A stretch of 64,000 bases of DNA from Micropterix aruncella (Eukaryota > Arthropoda > Insecta > Lepidoptera > Micropterigidae): NCBI GenBank assembly GCA_944548615.1, contig OX155952.1, positions 32,008,278 to 32,072,277 of the forward strand, in the 5' to 3' direction. The translations under genes were made by a program, and so were the position numbers. Under the pieces are notes generated by a model. It worked only from the letters and a program-made list of their open reading frames with translations, did not search any database and had not been told where the DNA came from. Positions within the stretch are counted from its first letter, which is position 1. The number at the start of each line of letters is the position of its first letter. Below, piece by piece: positions 26,150-39,782 of the stretch.

Positions 26150-26590
26150 ACGTGGTTTATGGATGTCACCTCGGCCACTATAATGCTTTTTATTTAGGGT
26201 GCGCATGGTATATAATACACTTCGGTGGCGTACAACCGTCGGCCGGCGGACCCATTAGATATTTAATATTAGAGTCGGCGACGCATTTGGATGCGGGCCA
26301 GACCGCGTGGCGAGGCGTTATGTACCGCGGGTGTACACACCGCAGTATGCTCGAGTAGCCGGCGTAGCACGAGCCATGCCGTTGAACCTTTTGAGGCGCT
26401 AACTGCATACAAAGTCGCCGCGTGCGACGGTATTGTTATGGCTCCGCGGGGGCGAAGACGCTACAATGCACGGCCAAGACGGGTAGTCAGAAAACAAAAC
26501 AATCCAGACAGGTGTGTAATTCCGGTACCACGACTTCCTGGAACAGGGCTTGGCAAACTTTTTGTGGCCTATTGCCGAAAATGAAATATA
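26150..26590. other. GC-rich block, unclassified
   Basis: About 0.4 kb of markedly higher GC content. Open frames exist on both strands, but none has a recognised domain. Possibly a retroelement remnant. Confidence 0.35.
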
Positions 26591-27108
26591 CATTCAAACT
26601 GTTTAGTAAACTGTGTAAATCTAGCGAACCTTTAAATGCAAATTTGATTTCTACTCTTATACATACATTGCCGAAGTCTCTTTTTTTTCTTTTAGGTTTT
26701 GCACGTTATCAATATATTATATATTATATTCTTTTCTAGAACGGTAGATTTCATGTTTTCACTGTGAACCAGTAAAACGCACGTCCGTATTGAAATAAGC
26801 CACATTTTTGCATAATTTTGTAAATAAGCCACATTTTTGAGCCCAAAACTTGCCCTTTAAGTTTGTATAAATAAAATATTACAGAAATCATCTTCTTTGC
26901 GAACAGAATTACATTTCTATTACCGGTTTCAATGTTTAGCCATATACCATTTAAGTATCTAAATTGAACAGTGTCATCGCATACTTTGGGGATGCTTTGT
27001 TGCTCCTAAAATGGAGATGTTCATTCGCTAAGGGCGAGCTAGTATGCAGACTATCAATATTGAGGGCTTCATACAATGGTCGACTCACCCATTCGACCCT
27101 CACTGCTC

Positions 27109-27210
27109 GGCCTGGTGACATAGTGGTTAGGTCGCCTGACCACTGACATTGTAAGGTACCGGGCTTTATTCCCAGGTGGGTACCACTTTCCGTTAGTATA
27201 AAAAAAAGTT
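27109..27210 (+). mobile_element. tRNA-derived SINE (copy 2)
   Basis: CGGCCTGGTGACATAGTGG (A-box region) and GGGCTTTATTCC (B-box region) lie in the same order and spacing as copy 1 at 10.1 kb. The shared downstream text is GGGTACCACTTTCC / GAGTTACCATTTTCC, then a run of A and AATTACAA. The B box is weaker here. Confidence 0.6.
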
Positions 27211-27466
27211 TAATTACAAGGAATTTTGTTGAAACTCCATTACTCGATTATATGCATCAACATTTTTCTTGCGTTTAATACGAAAATAACAGTACTGTAG
27301 TTTCAACATGATTCATGTGTCCTACTATAACCGTACGTATACTAATAGTTAGAAGCAAGATCCCAAGGTCGCGACGTAATGAAATGACGTTATGTTTAAC
27401 ATTATGGCACGGTAACTACCGTCACGCTAACACCGTTACGCGTCATGTTAATTCATACCTATGGAT

Positions 27467-28399
<933 letters not shown>

Positions 28400-28946
28400 T
28401 CTATCTATATATATATATATAAAACAAAGTCGGGTGTGTTCGAACACTTATAACTCGAGAACGGCTGGACCGATTTTCATGGTTTTTGATTTGTTATATT
28501 TGTCTCCGTCCCGAATAGCAGAATAACTATTAAAAACTTTGGAAGATTACCAGAAAAAATTAATAAAATAAAAAACATTTTCCCATACAAAATGTTCATG
28601 GGTTTCGTAACTGTCAAACATTTAATGTTCATCCCGTCGATACGGTAAACTCTGCCCTCAAATTAAAGAAAGTATTTAAATAAAGGTTTCGAATCGACAA
28701 TATATATTCACAATATTCGGACCACAATTATTACATATGCTGACACGTTATGCTGACACGCGATTGATATACTTAATTTGTGTATTTTTATATTTCTTTT
28801 TGTGTTATTATCTTAATAAAGCAGTGAATTTAATATTTATTTTGTATTCATTGTATTACTTACATAAAATCATAAATTAAGTTCAGCTAATCTGTAGCAC
28901 GACATTCATTGACTGTTAGGCGGTACGAAGTTCGCCGGGTCAGCTA
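28400..28946 (+). mobile_element. Helitron-like element (copy 3)
   Basis: Relative of 13652-14230. It shares AAAACAAAGTCGGG, TCGAGAACGGCTGGACCGAT, GTCTCCGTCCCGAATAGCAG and the 3' end GGCGGTACGAAGTTCGCCGG followed by GTCAGCTAT. The final CTAT differs from the usual CTAG. Where the 13.65-kb copy has the GGTTCTTCAATGAAG region, this one has different internal sequence. Confidence 0.7.
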
Positions 28947-29499
28947 TTATTTTTATAGTAATATATAATATAATTATAACATTAGATATATTTATTACAA
29001 TTTTACTGGATAAGTTGAAATGAAAGAAGTATATTTTTATTGTTTAATTCCATTTATTAGTGGGAATGAACTTCTCTAATCTTTATATGAGTCACAGCTA
29101 AGCGAGGATGAGACACGCAGGCAAGTGCGGCATATTTAATGCGATGAAGGCGTCGCGTCGGCGTCGCCCGCGCTTACTCCTTGACGTGACACAAAGGTCT
29201 TCTTGCCGCTAAAGTCTAGCCCACTCTCTTTTGTCAGCACGCTAAGTTGCGTAACTTAACAATAGAGGATGCATGCACATTGCACAATTTCATGTGCATG
29301 CTACCGCGGATAAACTAAGTTCAATGTTCTTATGTTGGCCATACTCCGGTCATGTGATATTTCATAGACTGAGCAAAGGCTTTCGACTGCGTAAAGACGG
29401 TCAAATTCGTGCTAGAAATGGGAGTTTCAGAAGTTATCCATATATATTATCATTGATTAACCTATACATATTGCGAACCTTCATATATATTATCATTGA

Positions 29500-30310
29500 T
29501 TATATAGGATATTAGATAGCTCAACGCCATAATATGTTTTGGCAACCCTTCTGCGCCGTCGACATGCAGGTGGCTCTGATACCATTGTCCGGCGAAACTA
29601 ATAGCAATTCATTTGACCGTTTATAACAACATTGACAATTATTTTTTTTTATAAACAACTGATTGATTATAAAAACCTATTATTTAATCAATGATAACAA
29701 TAATAACACATGTTTATATAGGCCGATTACATAGCAGAAATAATACGGAAAGATAAAAATGCTATCTTTTAGTCTATTTCAACGATTAAGCGAGTAATTA
29801 TTACTTATTTAGACCTGTACCTATACACAATAACAAATTGACATCTTTATATGAATACTAGCTGCGCCCAGCGGTTTCACCCGCGTGGTGATGGAAAATT
29901 GTGATAATGATGATAGAAAACCATATATCTTTATAAATTATAGCCTATGTGTTATTCTGATGTGTAAGCTATATTATTATAAAGTTTCGTCAAAGTCCAT
30001 TCAGTAGTTTTTGCGTGAAAGAGTAACAAACATCCATACATACATACAAACTTTCGCGTTTACAATATTAGTAGGATTATTAAAATAATAAATGGTATGA
30101 TTTTTAAAAATGATTGGTATTATTTGGCGTATTTAGAACGCCATCTATTGGGCGACTGGACATAAGAGAAGATTAAATAAAATTTTGGAACTATGTCATC
30201 AACACGTTGCGTTTCGTAGTAAAATCCTAGCTGCCAACGCGTAGTATGGCATTGAGCAATCTCCTCAGCATTGATTATACCCTGTATAATCAATGATATT
30301 ATTATATAAG
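29500..30310 (+). repeat. Family C repeat (copy 1), split by a Helitron
   Basis: It shares with copies at 36.3 and 51.4 kb the order GTTTTGGCAACCCTTCTGCG, ACATGCAGGTGGCTCTGATA, AACATTGACAATTA, TTGACATCTTTAT, AGAACGCCATCTATTGGG, and GTAGTAAAATCCTAGCTGCC. The stretch 29858-30076 is a Helitron inserted within it. The class of family C is unknown and it has no coding frame. Confidence 0.7.
29858..30076 (-). mobile_element. Short Helitron-like element nested in family C
   Basis: In the minus sense it starts TCCTACTAATATTGTAAACG and ends CACGCGGGTGAAACCGCTGG followed by GCGCAGCTAG and T. This is the common short lepidopteran type with the 3' GC-rich hairpin. Its internal TGGACTTTGACGAAACTTTA text supports the family. 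Confidence 0.75.
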
Positions 30311-30384
30311 AGCAATCGTCAAAATTTTAAAGTAACCAGTACAAAAGTTTCCTTTAATATTTAAAAGTAGGTAGACTGATAAAA

Positions 30385-30612
30385 AATGTGCGTTGGCTCC
30401 TCAAATAACGCATTCCCTAACTGCAATAATGGCCAAAACAAGGAAGGGTTTATATAGACGCTACATCATGCTTGATAATGTATGAAGCATAATGGTGTAA
30501 GACCATTGGCGGTATGTCAAACGTCGTTGCCAAATTTTCGTTTCTGGTAGTGCTGCATGGTTGGAGCAGTCTGACTGACAAAAACGCCAAAAAGAGTCAG
30601 TTGTCTTGTAAG
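30385..30612 (+). repeat. Family D repeat (copy 1)
   Basis: It shares with 55600-55830 the order CTAACTGCAATAATGGCCAA, TTTATATAGACGCTAC, TGATAATG, GCATAATGG, TGGAGCAGTCTGACTG, and GTCAGTTGTCTTG. Class unknown. Confidence 0.65.
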
Positions 30613-30688
30613 AATGTTGCCGTGTCCTTATCAATTGTATGAGGCGCCATTATATAAGTATCTACTGTTTGGACTATGCGTTCCATTT

Positions 30689-30801
30689 CGACGTATAGCA
30701 AGCACGTATGATAGAACAGTATTGCCTGGACTATTTACAACGACTCGACGTATAGCAAGCACGTATGATAGAACAGTTTTCCTGGACTATTTACGATGAC
30801 T
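30689..30801 (+). repeat. Tandem duplication of about 57 bp
   Basis: Two adjacent units, each starting CGACGTATAGCAAGCACGTA and ending TGGACTATTTAC(A/G)A(C/T)GACT. The second unit is one base shorter. Confidence 0.85.
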
Positions 30802-31147
30802 CAGATAATTCACCCCCCCACTGGCATCATTAATACTGACGTTTCTACATTACAATGCGTTGTACCAGTGCTATATTGTTACTGTTATAAGATTACGTGT
30901 TTTCACATACAGATTTCCACACATACAGTTTTTTTACATACAGTTTTCGAGTACAACCCAATTAGTCTACCGATTTTCGTTTCACTATTATGACTAGTAA
31001 CATATTATTTCCAAGCTTTTATTTACTTTGCAATGTTTGTTAGTTTGTTTAGGTCAAATTTTGCAAGCTGAATTAGAACCACTGTTATTCAGTTCCGATG
31101 ACAATGCATTTTTATGGTAACCATGACCTGATTCTACAACCACGATC

Positions 31148-31505
31148 GCCTCCCGACGAGGCTACTCTTTTACGGTCAACAGCACAGACACACATTTTTT
31201 ATACGCATTAAATTATGATAGCCCGTTCTAAATCTCACCATGAATGGTTGCTGCGCGCTAGGTTGACCCCCGACGAGGGGACTCCTCAACGGCCAACAGC
31301 ACAGAAACGAAATTTTGTATACGCTTTCAATTATAATAGCTCGTTCTAAATTTAACCGCGATAGGGCGGGCTGCTGTACCTAGGATTGGCTTCCAACGAG
31401 GGGACTCATCAACTGTCAACATCACAAACACAACATTCTGTATAGCATTCGATTACGATAGCCCGTTCTAAGTTCCACTATGACATGGCTGCTACATCCA
31501 AGTTT
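31148..31505. repeat. Minisatellite, three units of about 118 bp
   Basis: CCCGACGAGG, GTCAACAGCACAGA, TATACGC and ATAGCCCGTTCTAAAT recur at steps of about 116-124 bp. The units have diverged. Confidence 0.75.
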
Positions 31506-31974
31506 GGCTCGGGACAAAGCGTTTTAATATAAGATTGTTTTTAAATATTGTAAATGTGTTTTTACTATTGACTTATTCTCCATGTAGCTTACAAAGCGGC
31601 GTAAACTGGAAGCGAGACATCGCTAGAATTATTGAAAAGACGATACACCACCTACGCGATATTCTTCACGTTGTTGCTAACAAACTTTGTGAAATATTAG
31701 GTTCTTAGCTACGTAATTGCCGTTTTACCACACGGTCCATTTGAACTTTGATAACTTCGGCTTGAGTTGGAATTCCAAATGCAAATAACTGTTGATTTAA
31801 AGCAATTTATTTTTCCAAATCAGGTATTCATTTACCTTTCTGTTGTTTGTTATTACTCGGATATTTTCAATTGTACAATCATGGAAAAGTAGATAATTCG
31901 CGTTTTTTTCTAATACGCGGCGAATTTCAAACAAGCGGTGCCGATGATTACAGATTTTTGCGTTTCCCCTCAAC

Positions 31975-32180
31975 ATTTAACGTTTGTAGATAGACTCTGT
32001 CGAATACTAAACCAATGATGGAGACGCCCGTCGTCAATCGTTTAACGCCACTTTTTCTCCATGACAACGCGGGACCATTCACCCCACAGAAAACAGTCGC
32101 ATAGTGTCAGGAGTTGCGACTGGAGACTGTTCATCATCCACTGTACTCTCCTGACCTTGCTCCAGCATAACCTATGTTTA
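31975..32180 (+). pseudogene. mariner transposase fragment
   Basis: The frame from about 32022 reads VVNRLTPLFLHDNAGPF, then QKTVA, a stop, QELRLETVHHPLYSPDLAP and a further stop. This is the conserved HDNA...YSPDLAP part of a mariner transposase, where the second and third catalytic aspartates normally lie. The second aspartate is kept; the residues after SPDLAP that should carry the third are lost to a stop. The upstream part (VDRLCRILNQ) is in another frame. The element is dead, and its terminal repeats were not identified. Confidence 0.7.
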
Positions 32181-33985
32181 TAGATGAAGGGTTGATATAT
32201 GGTTTATAGATGGTTCCATCTATGGTTTATAGATGAAGGGAAACAAAAAATAAAATACAAAATTTGGTTAAGCACTGCGCAAGGGGGATGAAGTTTAGTT
32301 AATTGATCCTTTTTATAGTAAAAAAGTCAAAATGATTATTAGTACTTTTAATTATTGTATGAGAGAACACATACTTGTTACCATTTGGTTACAAGAAAAA
32401 ACTTTAAAGACATGAAATCAATCAAGAAAAACCTAAAAAACCGTCGATAGTGAATGGTAATCACGTTTGGTATTAAAAACTAGCTAATGGGTTTCGTGGT
32501 CCCATGCAATTTCTTATAAACCTATCTCTTAATGGCCCGGAGACAGCAGCATATGCTTCAGGTACTATTTTGACAGTTCGTTCTTTAGCTTGAGTATGGC
32601 GGGGAAACCCCTCGATAGTAGGTAGTATTACCGTCGGGTGATCGGGCTTATCCACGTGGTCGGATCGTATTAAGTGGAGAAGATTCCAGGCGTACAGCTT
32701 CACACTTTTTAAGAAGCGGTAGGATAAAGCGGGAGACGGAAAACAGCTGGGATTGCCTCCATGTCTGTCTATACTCGTATTACTGCTACATAGGTTTGCC
32801 TAACGGATTCGTCTATGCGGGGAGGGGGAACTATGTCATTAAATGTTGCAATGTACATTTAAAGACATTATATTACTCACAATTTACATATATTTCTCAC
32901 TATATTAATCATCACTTAGTAATCAGCACTATTAGTAATCATCACTTTTGTCTATTTAATATTATGTATATTGTAGAATAACAGTATACATATAATACAC
33001 GATCGGTATGTACGAGCGAGCGACTTTCTCTGTTTCGTGTTGATTTTTTTCTAATTTGTATGATAATGGATGGAATATTGACGCTCCATTGGCTGTGTCC
33101 ATCGAGGCGTAATATCCATTCAACGAAATGCAGACACGCTCTTTTATGGGTAGCGTCGATAAAGATTGCGATTTACTAGTCGCAGTCTGAGTGTTTTTAG
33201 ATTGGGTATGGAAAGACTAGACTAGCTGAACTTTCAATAGCAGATATCGAAGATTCGGATTTATTATGGCTTATTATTAGCATACATTTTGAATCATTGG
33301 TCACGATAGAATCGATAATTGAGCTATCGCACAATCATATTGGGATAAATTTCCTTGCTTTTCAAAATATAACCATGTAGCTTGAATAAAATTGATTCGA
33401 CTGAAATAGGACACGTATACGTTTGGTTTAGGAATTAAATAACTTAAGATTATGAAAACAACCTCAATTCTAAACACAATCAACAACGAATATTAAGATG
33501 GTGAAGATAGTCATCAAATATGCAAAAACTCACGAATATCAGAAAAAATATTTCCCGAAAACATAAAATATCCAAATTATAAAAGAATAGACGAGTGGCC
33601 TAATGATCGAACAAAAGACAAAACAACTAGATTCAGAAGATACTAAAAATTATGAACAAAAGAAGTGAGAATTATGAAATAAAAACATGAATACAATTTA
33701 CTTCCCTCACAATCGTAGATCCTCACTTTCCTTCCTGCTGCAAATTGCTAATATACTGATCGATAGGTTTACTTTCACCTTTTGCTTTTTTTGCTTTGTT
33801 TATAATTTACTAAGATTCAGTTTTGTCACAAACTTCCAAGTCTTCTTAAAGTTTCTACCGTTACCAATAACATTTTTGGCCATGAATGATATCTCTTTCC
33901 GTTGATTTACCGCACTACTGGTAATCGTCTTATTTCGCTTTAGATTCGTGGAATTATTCGTATCTGTTTAAGATGGTTGGGACAT

Positions 33986-34260
33986 TAGGCTCGATTGTGT
34001 TTTTACGTAAACTAAAATCGGAAATTAGTTCGTGTGAACGAGACAGGGCAATACGCTAGAGCGGAATGTGAAATGAAAGATGAAGCCTCTGAATCTAACA
34101 CCCCACGAAATGTGTTCTAATTTATTGAGACGAGTATAAGTTCGATAGGTAGTATTAATCGACGATAGTTCGTTTCATATTCCTCTCTAACGTATTGCTT
34201 TATCTCGTTCGCTTAAAACTAATTTCAGTTTTAGTCCACAAAGAAACGCAATCGGATCCA
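33986..34260. mobile_element. Family B fold-back MITE (copy 3)
   Basis: Left arm TAGGCTCGATTGTGTTTTTA with AACTAAAATCGGAAATTAGT, right arm ACTAATTTCAGTTTTAGTCC with AAAGAAACGCAATCGGATCC. AGAGCGGAATGTGAAATGAA is shared with the other copies. Confidence 0.75.
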
Positions 34261-34525
34261 TTATCTAGTTTGATATCATTGAATCATATAGTCCACGTAA
34301 CCTAATATAGTTCCCAGAATGTCTCTAACGTCGAAGCATTGCTATTATAAATTATAAATTTAAGTTGTAAGTGTCTTATATATTTTGTGTACTTCACTGA
34401 TTAACCGCTGCCTCGTCCTGGATGAAAGCTGCAGTTCATCATAGCTCTCAATTGAACAAGCAAGCGAAAGCAAAACGACACGGAAGGAAATAGAATAATC
34501 TTTTTTATTTGTTACCTTTTTTCAG

Positions 34526-34815
34526 TAACATCCAATAACGGTGTTGGCTCCAACCCAGTTTTCCCCAATAACTAAATCAAGATGGCAGATATGCATTTTG
34601 AATGTAGCAGTTTTAACAACGACCAATTACAAAAAAAATGGTCGTGGTCGAGAATCTCGAATAAGCTAGAGACCTGGCACTCTGAACAAAAATATACATG
34701 CTTCTCTTACGGAAACTATCCAAGAGGAATGTACAAGTGGATCATTGATAGAAGGAAACATCAAACCAAAGCAAGGCAAAAGATCCAGGATACACTAAAT
34801 ATTAAGGCAAAAGAA
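34526..34815 (+). CDS. Candidate coding exon, unknown protein
   Basis: An acceptor-like TTACCTTTTTTCAG ends at 34525. An ATG in good context (ATCAAGATGG) lies at 34582. The frame encodes about 78 residues up to a strong donor string (AAAGAA|GTAAGA). It also reaches a stop at 34822-34824. The product is basic and rich in aromatic residues (KKWSWSRISNKLETWH, YGNYPRGMYKWIIDRRKHQ) with no domain I recognise. It could be a small gene, one exon of a larger one, or a chance frame. No partner exon was found. Confidence 0.25.
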
Positions 34816-34824
34816 GTAAGATAG

Positions 34825-36289
34825 ATAGACACAAGGACGATAAATAATATTTACTGTCCTCGTATTCCTAAATCGTTATCTCATTACTTTCCTATATCGG
34901 CTCTAAGTTGATAGTATACTGGTCGATTGGTTTTCCTTTCCCTCTCTCTTTTAAAGATAGATGCTCCTCAATCTTAAAAATATGCCCCCTGGTGTATTCG
35001 GTTTACTGTCTCAGGAGCGTTCCTGTCAGAAGTGGCACAATTCATTCACTCATTCGCTGTGTATTCATTCATTCATTCACATTAGAGAGTTCAAGAAATA
35101 CTGCGGGGACTGTACGTATACGTATGTATGCGCAATCATGCGCAGCGCAGCAGGTGCGCCGATCTCGCTGTGACGATATGCAGCCAGCTTTTCTCTTGTC
35201 TCAATGTTAATGACAACGCGCCCGCATCGCCCGCGCCGTTTTAAGCCGACTGTACACTCGCCGAGTCTATGATTTATCTATTCACGACAACGTTTGACTG
35301 TTACTGGTTAACGGCCTAAGAAATAACAGTATCGTTAATGACGTTGCAGAAGATGCACAATCTAATGTGATAACGGTCTAGATTAAAGCAAATGTAAGCA
35401 ATGACATATGTTTCCTCAGGGGCGGCGCGTGCAAATTTTGCAGATGACTTTTGTCGCACTCTACCTACCCCAAATTACCTCCCGATCTACCGTCGACCAT
35501 GGTTGGATCCTAAACAATGAAAAATGTAGAAATGACGCCTATTGCCCTCGAAAATCTGACAGATTAATTATTAATCATTCTTTGTTTAGTAATAATTTAG
35601 TGAACTTTTGTGAAGAAGTTTTTCTTTTAGTTTCAAGTCTACTTTCTTTTTATTTTGCTTTAAAGTCTATTTTATTTGTCTCACTCTGTTTAACGGAAAT
35701 TTATGTTGAATTTTATTGCCGATTTTATAATAGAATTTATATTGCGATCGATTTATTGGAGGACTAATTTTTAAGGCAATTTAGTTAAATGAGCATTTTA
35801 CTGCAACGTTTAAATAATGTATTATATGATTAGAGCCATGTCCACCCTATGGGTAAGTCCCAGTTGGTTGACAGAATTGAATAAGCATGAGATTAAGGTT
35901 TTATCATTTGCTTCCTGTTATTTGTTCCCAAAATTAAGGTTTTATAGAAATAATTCCCTAAATAAATAAATAAATTTTCTCTTTGAAATATAATTCGGAA
36001 ACCCCCGAAGCTACGGTTACAGGAATTGCAAATCTCAGAGCATTGGGGAAAATATTTATATCGTTTCGAAATATATATACCGAATATATAAGGATATCTT
36101 TCGCTGCTCTTCGACTTTTTCCGTATACGAAGTAGTAATGCGCCGAATATTAATTGAACCAGATGCCGGATGCTTTTATTAAACGAAACACAGAAAATAA
36201 TCGTGAGCAATAGTCATTTGTGTAATCGATTAGACATAGAAGCATCGTCGCATCAGTGGATTATAGTATTCCACTAGCAAATACAGCAA
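34825..36289. other. Non-coding stretch
   Basis: No gene supported. The 119-codon frame at 35408-35767 is hydrophobic low-complexity reading of AT-rich DNA and has no domain. Confidence 0.4.
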
Positions 36290-36299
36290 ATAATCCCAG

Positions 36300-36985
36300 G
36301 TATAACTAACATTTTGTCATTGATTATATATTGTATTAGATTTCTCAAAGTCATAGTACGTTTTGGAAACTCTTCTGCGCCGGTGACATGCAGGTAATGC
36401 TGATAGTATGCAGAGGATGCTAATAGCACTTTATTTGGTCACCTATAATAACATCGATAATGAATGTATTTTTATAAAGGACTAATTGATTATTTAAATC
36501 AATAATTAAATCAATTATAACAATTATAACATTCAATTATTGTGCCATCTGTGGCCTATATATATTAGGATGATTACGGAGAGATAGAATGCCATCTATT
36601 AGTATATCTGAACATTAAAGTTCGTAATTGTTACGTATTGTATATCAAATTAATTAAACTGTATATGTAATTAAACTGTATATATTAATTAAACTGTATA
36701 TATCAAATTATTTAAACTGTATATCAAATTTATTAACCTGTATATCAAATTAATTGAAAAGTGATTTAAAAATTCGTTTGTTATTACATTATTGTTTAAT
36801 TTCGATATAGTATACCGTATAGGCGTGTTTAGAGCGCCATACCAAGAACGAACGATACGACGCAAACGATATTGAACATTGAAAGTATGATTGCGTTGCG
36901 TTGCGTTGCGTTGCTACACGTTGCGTTTCGTAGTAAAATCCTAGCTGCCAAATCGTATAATGACGTTGAGCAATCTAATACGCTA
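36300..36985 (+). repeat. Family C repeat (copy 2)
   Basis: GTTTTGGAAACTCTTCTGCG, ACATGCAGGTAATGCTGATA, TAGAATGCCATCTATTAGTA, GCGTGTTTAGAGCGCCAT and GTAGTAAAATCCTAGCTGCC follow the same order as at 29.5 and 51.4 kb. Inside are a roughly 22-bp tandem array based on CTGTATATCAAATTAATTAA (about 36637-36763) and a short (GCGTT)n run near 36895-36915. Confidence 0.7.
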
Positions 36986-37089
36986 TATAATAATGGTTTT
37001 GTAAAGTTGTGCATTGCTGTAGTTTTGTCTTTTTTTGTATTTAAAGCAATTAATAAAATAAATCGAATAGATATTCTTGGCAAACTTTG

Positions 37090-38838
37090 AGATTAGTTAT
37101 GATTCAGTGCCGAGGCGGCTTTAGCATCGTCGGATGTCACTGGATGGGCCGCTTGTCGAGATTTAGTTCACACGAATGCTTTGGATGGTTTTGATTGGAA
37201 AAGTTCATGCTTGGGCAAGACAGCAGATGACATCCGGTGTCGCCATTGCTCAGCCGAGATGACGCAACGGAACGCCAATTTGGGGTTCATTTATTTTAGC
37301 ACAACCGCGAAATGAAAGGTGAAGGGTCTTAAAGTATTGAATCAATCAGGGGACAATTGTCGTAAACATGGCCACTGCTGATTATTTTCTCTGCATCCTT
37401 CTTGTTATATTTTGTAATACGTCAGCCATGATTCTTTTTTGATAATTATTAGTAGGTAACCTAAGTATTTAAAGGATGTTTTTCAAAACACGTGGAATAA
37501 TATATGCTAGTTTATAGTGAAACATCCTTCTACACTAAAACAGTAAAACTATTAGAGGTTACTAAAAAACCATTATAGGTTACTAAAAAAAAACAAAAAT
37601 CATTTTTATACTTTGCGCATTTATTATATTAATATATTGCGTATTTATTATAAATATCAAGAATAAGTAATAGTACTTACATTATATTTTATAATATTTA
37701 TTTTTTATCAAAGAAAACCAGGTGGCCACTTTTTTGTACTATTATTGTCAAGATGGGTATTTTTTACGTGTCCGTACTCCGTTAAAAAAACCTGAAAGTA
37801 TACATGAAGAAAAAGAAGACAATGGTGGAATACAAAAATCTTTTATTTTAGTAGACTTACATACATAATACAGGGTTATTGTTTCGTCAATAGATACATT
37901 TGAGGATGTTATAGAAGAGATTATTTACTATCTATACAGCCATACGAGCTCTATGCAAATATCAATAGTTTTGGAGTTATTTCATTTTTGTTTTTGTTTT
38001 TTTCTTTCTTTTTTTGGATGATATGTAGTCTGGGAAAACATTAAAAAACTTGGCCTAATATTATAGTAGGTACATCACACCAAACACTGGTTCAACCGTT
38101 TGAGAATAGGCCACATAATCCATGATAATCTATGTAGACGCTTACGATATATCTCCGATAACGACCTCCAGAATTCGCACTTGTTTATCACCGTCTCCAT
38201 TCAGCAGACAAAGTAAATTATGTATGTACGTACTGGAATGAAAAAGACAACAAAAACAAGATGGTGTCTGATTTACGAGCCGCCCCGTTGCCGTAGTGGA
38301 CAACTGAGCTGACCCAATTTTCCTTTGCGATTTGATAAATGCGCCATTTATACCCGAGGGGAAACCCGAAGGGTTCGACTTTATCGCCCTTTTTAGATAT
38401 TTGGCTCCGTTTCGCACGTGATATTGTGTTTGGGGTTACGTATAGCCAGATATCCTTGGTTTATCTATTCGTTCATTTGAGCGGGATGCCGCCATGTAAG
38501 AATGAATCTACAATTGTATTACAGAGTGGAGTATAATAGAGTCCCCTATTTCCGAGATGAATTCTAAAAAAAACGGTGGTGTCACCCCACAACTCTCCCG
38601 GCAAGTAGCCAAGGACTTGAGCGTGATGTCAAATTTTCATAGAAGGAACTCACACCATACGGCGATGAAACGTCAAATATATCGAGAGAACTACGGGAGT
38701 CTTTCGTCGGCGACCACCACGGTCAGTGAGAATGCAACACATTAAACACGTTCGATTCAATTGTTTAAGCAAATTTACTGATTGGAGAAAATTCAATGTG
38801 ATTTTGGCCCAACAAGTCTAATACTTCGAGATTCAAAT
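37090..38838. other. Non-coding stretch
   Basis: No gene supported. Several short frames near 38140-38745 lack start context, domain or splice support. Confidence 0.4.
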
Positions 38839-39000
38839 ATAACTAGCGGGCATCCTGGTGGACCGATTTTAACCACAACCTCCTTAACTCTTGCCATGGT
38901 CAAATGATACTTGCATGCTAAATTTCAGCTCAATCGGATTACGCGTTTGGGCGCTATTATGGAAGAATACACACAGACACACAGACACCTAGCTAGACTT
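38839..39000 (+). repeat. Family E repeat (copy 1)
   Basis: It shares, inverted, with about 50005-50205 the strings TGGTGGACCGATTTTAACCA, GCATGCTAAATTTCAGCTCA, CGTTTGGGCGCTATTATGGA and the CACACAGACACACAGACA run. Class unknown. Confidence 0.65.
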
Positions 39001-39545
39001 GCATATGGAAATAGTCTTAATCGTCTCAGGATGGCTTAAAGTGAAATTGTCATCTCGAAAATAAATGTGCGCGTCCAAAATACTTTTCGTTGGATGGTTG
39101 GCCGGGAAACTAAAACGGTATAAGTTATGAAAAAAACTTTTTAAATATTCAAAGTAAATATTAGGGTTTTTTCGTTTAGTTTTAAGAATTATGTAATCCA
39201 AATGTTGTCTTGACTCTCAAGAATGACTCCTTGAGTTCTTCTAGGGTTCGAGAACGACGTTTAAAACTCTGTCTTGAGGTACCCATAAGAAAAAGTTGCA
39301 GGGGCTCAAATCAAAGGAGCGAGGGTGCATTAAACGCTTCTCGTAAAGAGATCAGTCGACCGGGGAACATCTCTCCCAAAATAGCGGGTTTGAAATAAGC
39401 CTCCACGATGAAACTCCGTCGTTCACCCGACCACGGCATGTTAACTACTGAATCCTGATCGTTGACCTCACCTAACAGGACTGACAGCGCCGCTTTACCT
39501 GGTCAGGTGGCCCCTTCAGTGATTCATAGAAATATGAGACTGATG

Positions 39546-39560
39546 CCCCCCCCCCCCCCC
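39546..39560. repeat. Poly-C run
   Basis: About 14-15 consecutive C. A likely length-variable site. Confidence 0.9.
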
Positions 39561-39782
39561 TATACATCTACACTTTTCCTACTTGTATCTTTTCCGTCCC
39601 TCTGCAGATTGCAGCTTTTAGTTTTGAATCAGTTTGTTGCTATATTGCCGCTTCAACCTATATACTATCGAACTGGTTTGCTAATCGTATAAGACTCAAT
39701 TCCCTAAATATCTATGTAGTTCAATATAATGCATTTCATTTGGTTCGTTTACTTGTAGAAATTATCTTTTTTACTTACGATT

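Noticed and set aside
26291..26739. Overlapping frames in the GC-rich block
   Set aside because: Open on both strands with no domain; an effect of local composition.
32473..32703. 76-codon minus-strand frame
   Set aside because: Looks protein-like in composition, but I recognise no domain, splice site or copy elsewhere. Insufficient to call a gene.
35408..35767. 119-codon frame
   Set aside because: Hydrophobic AT-driven composition, no domain, no splice support.
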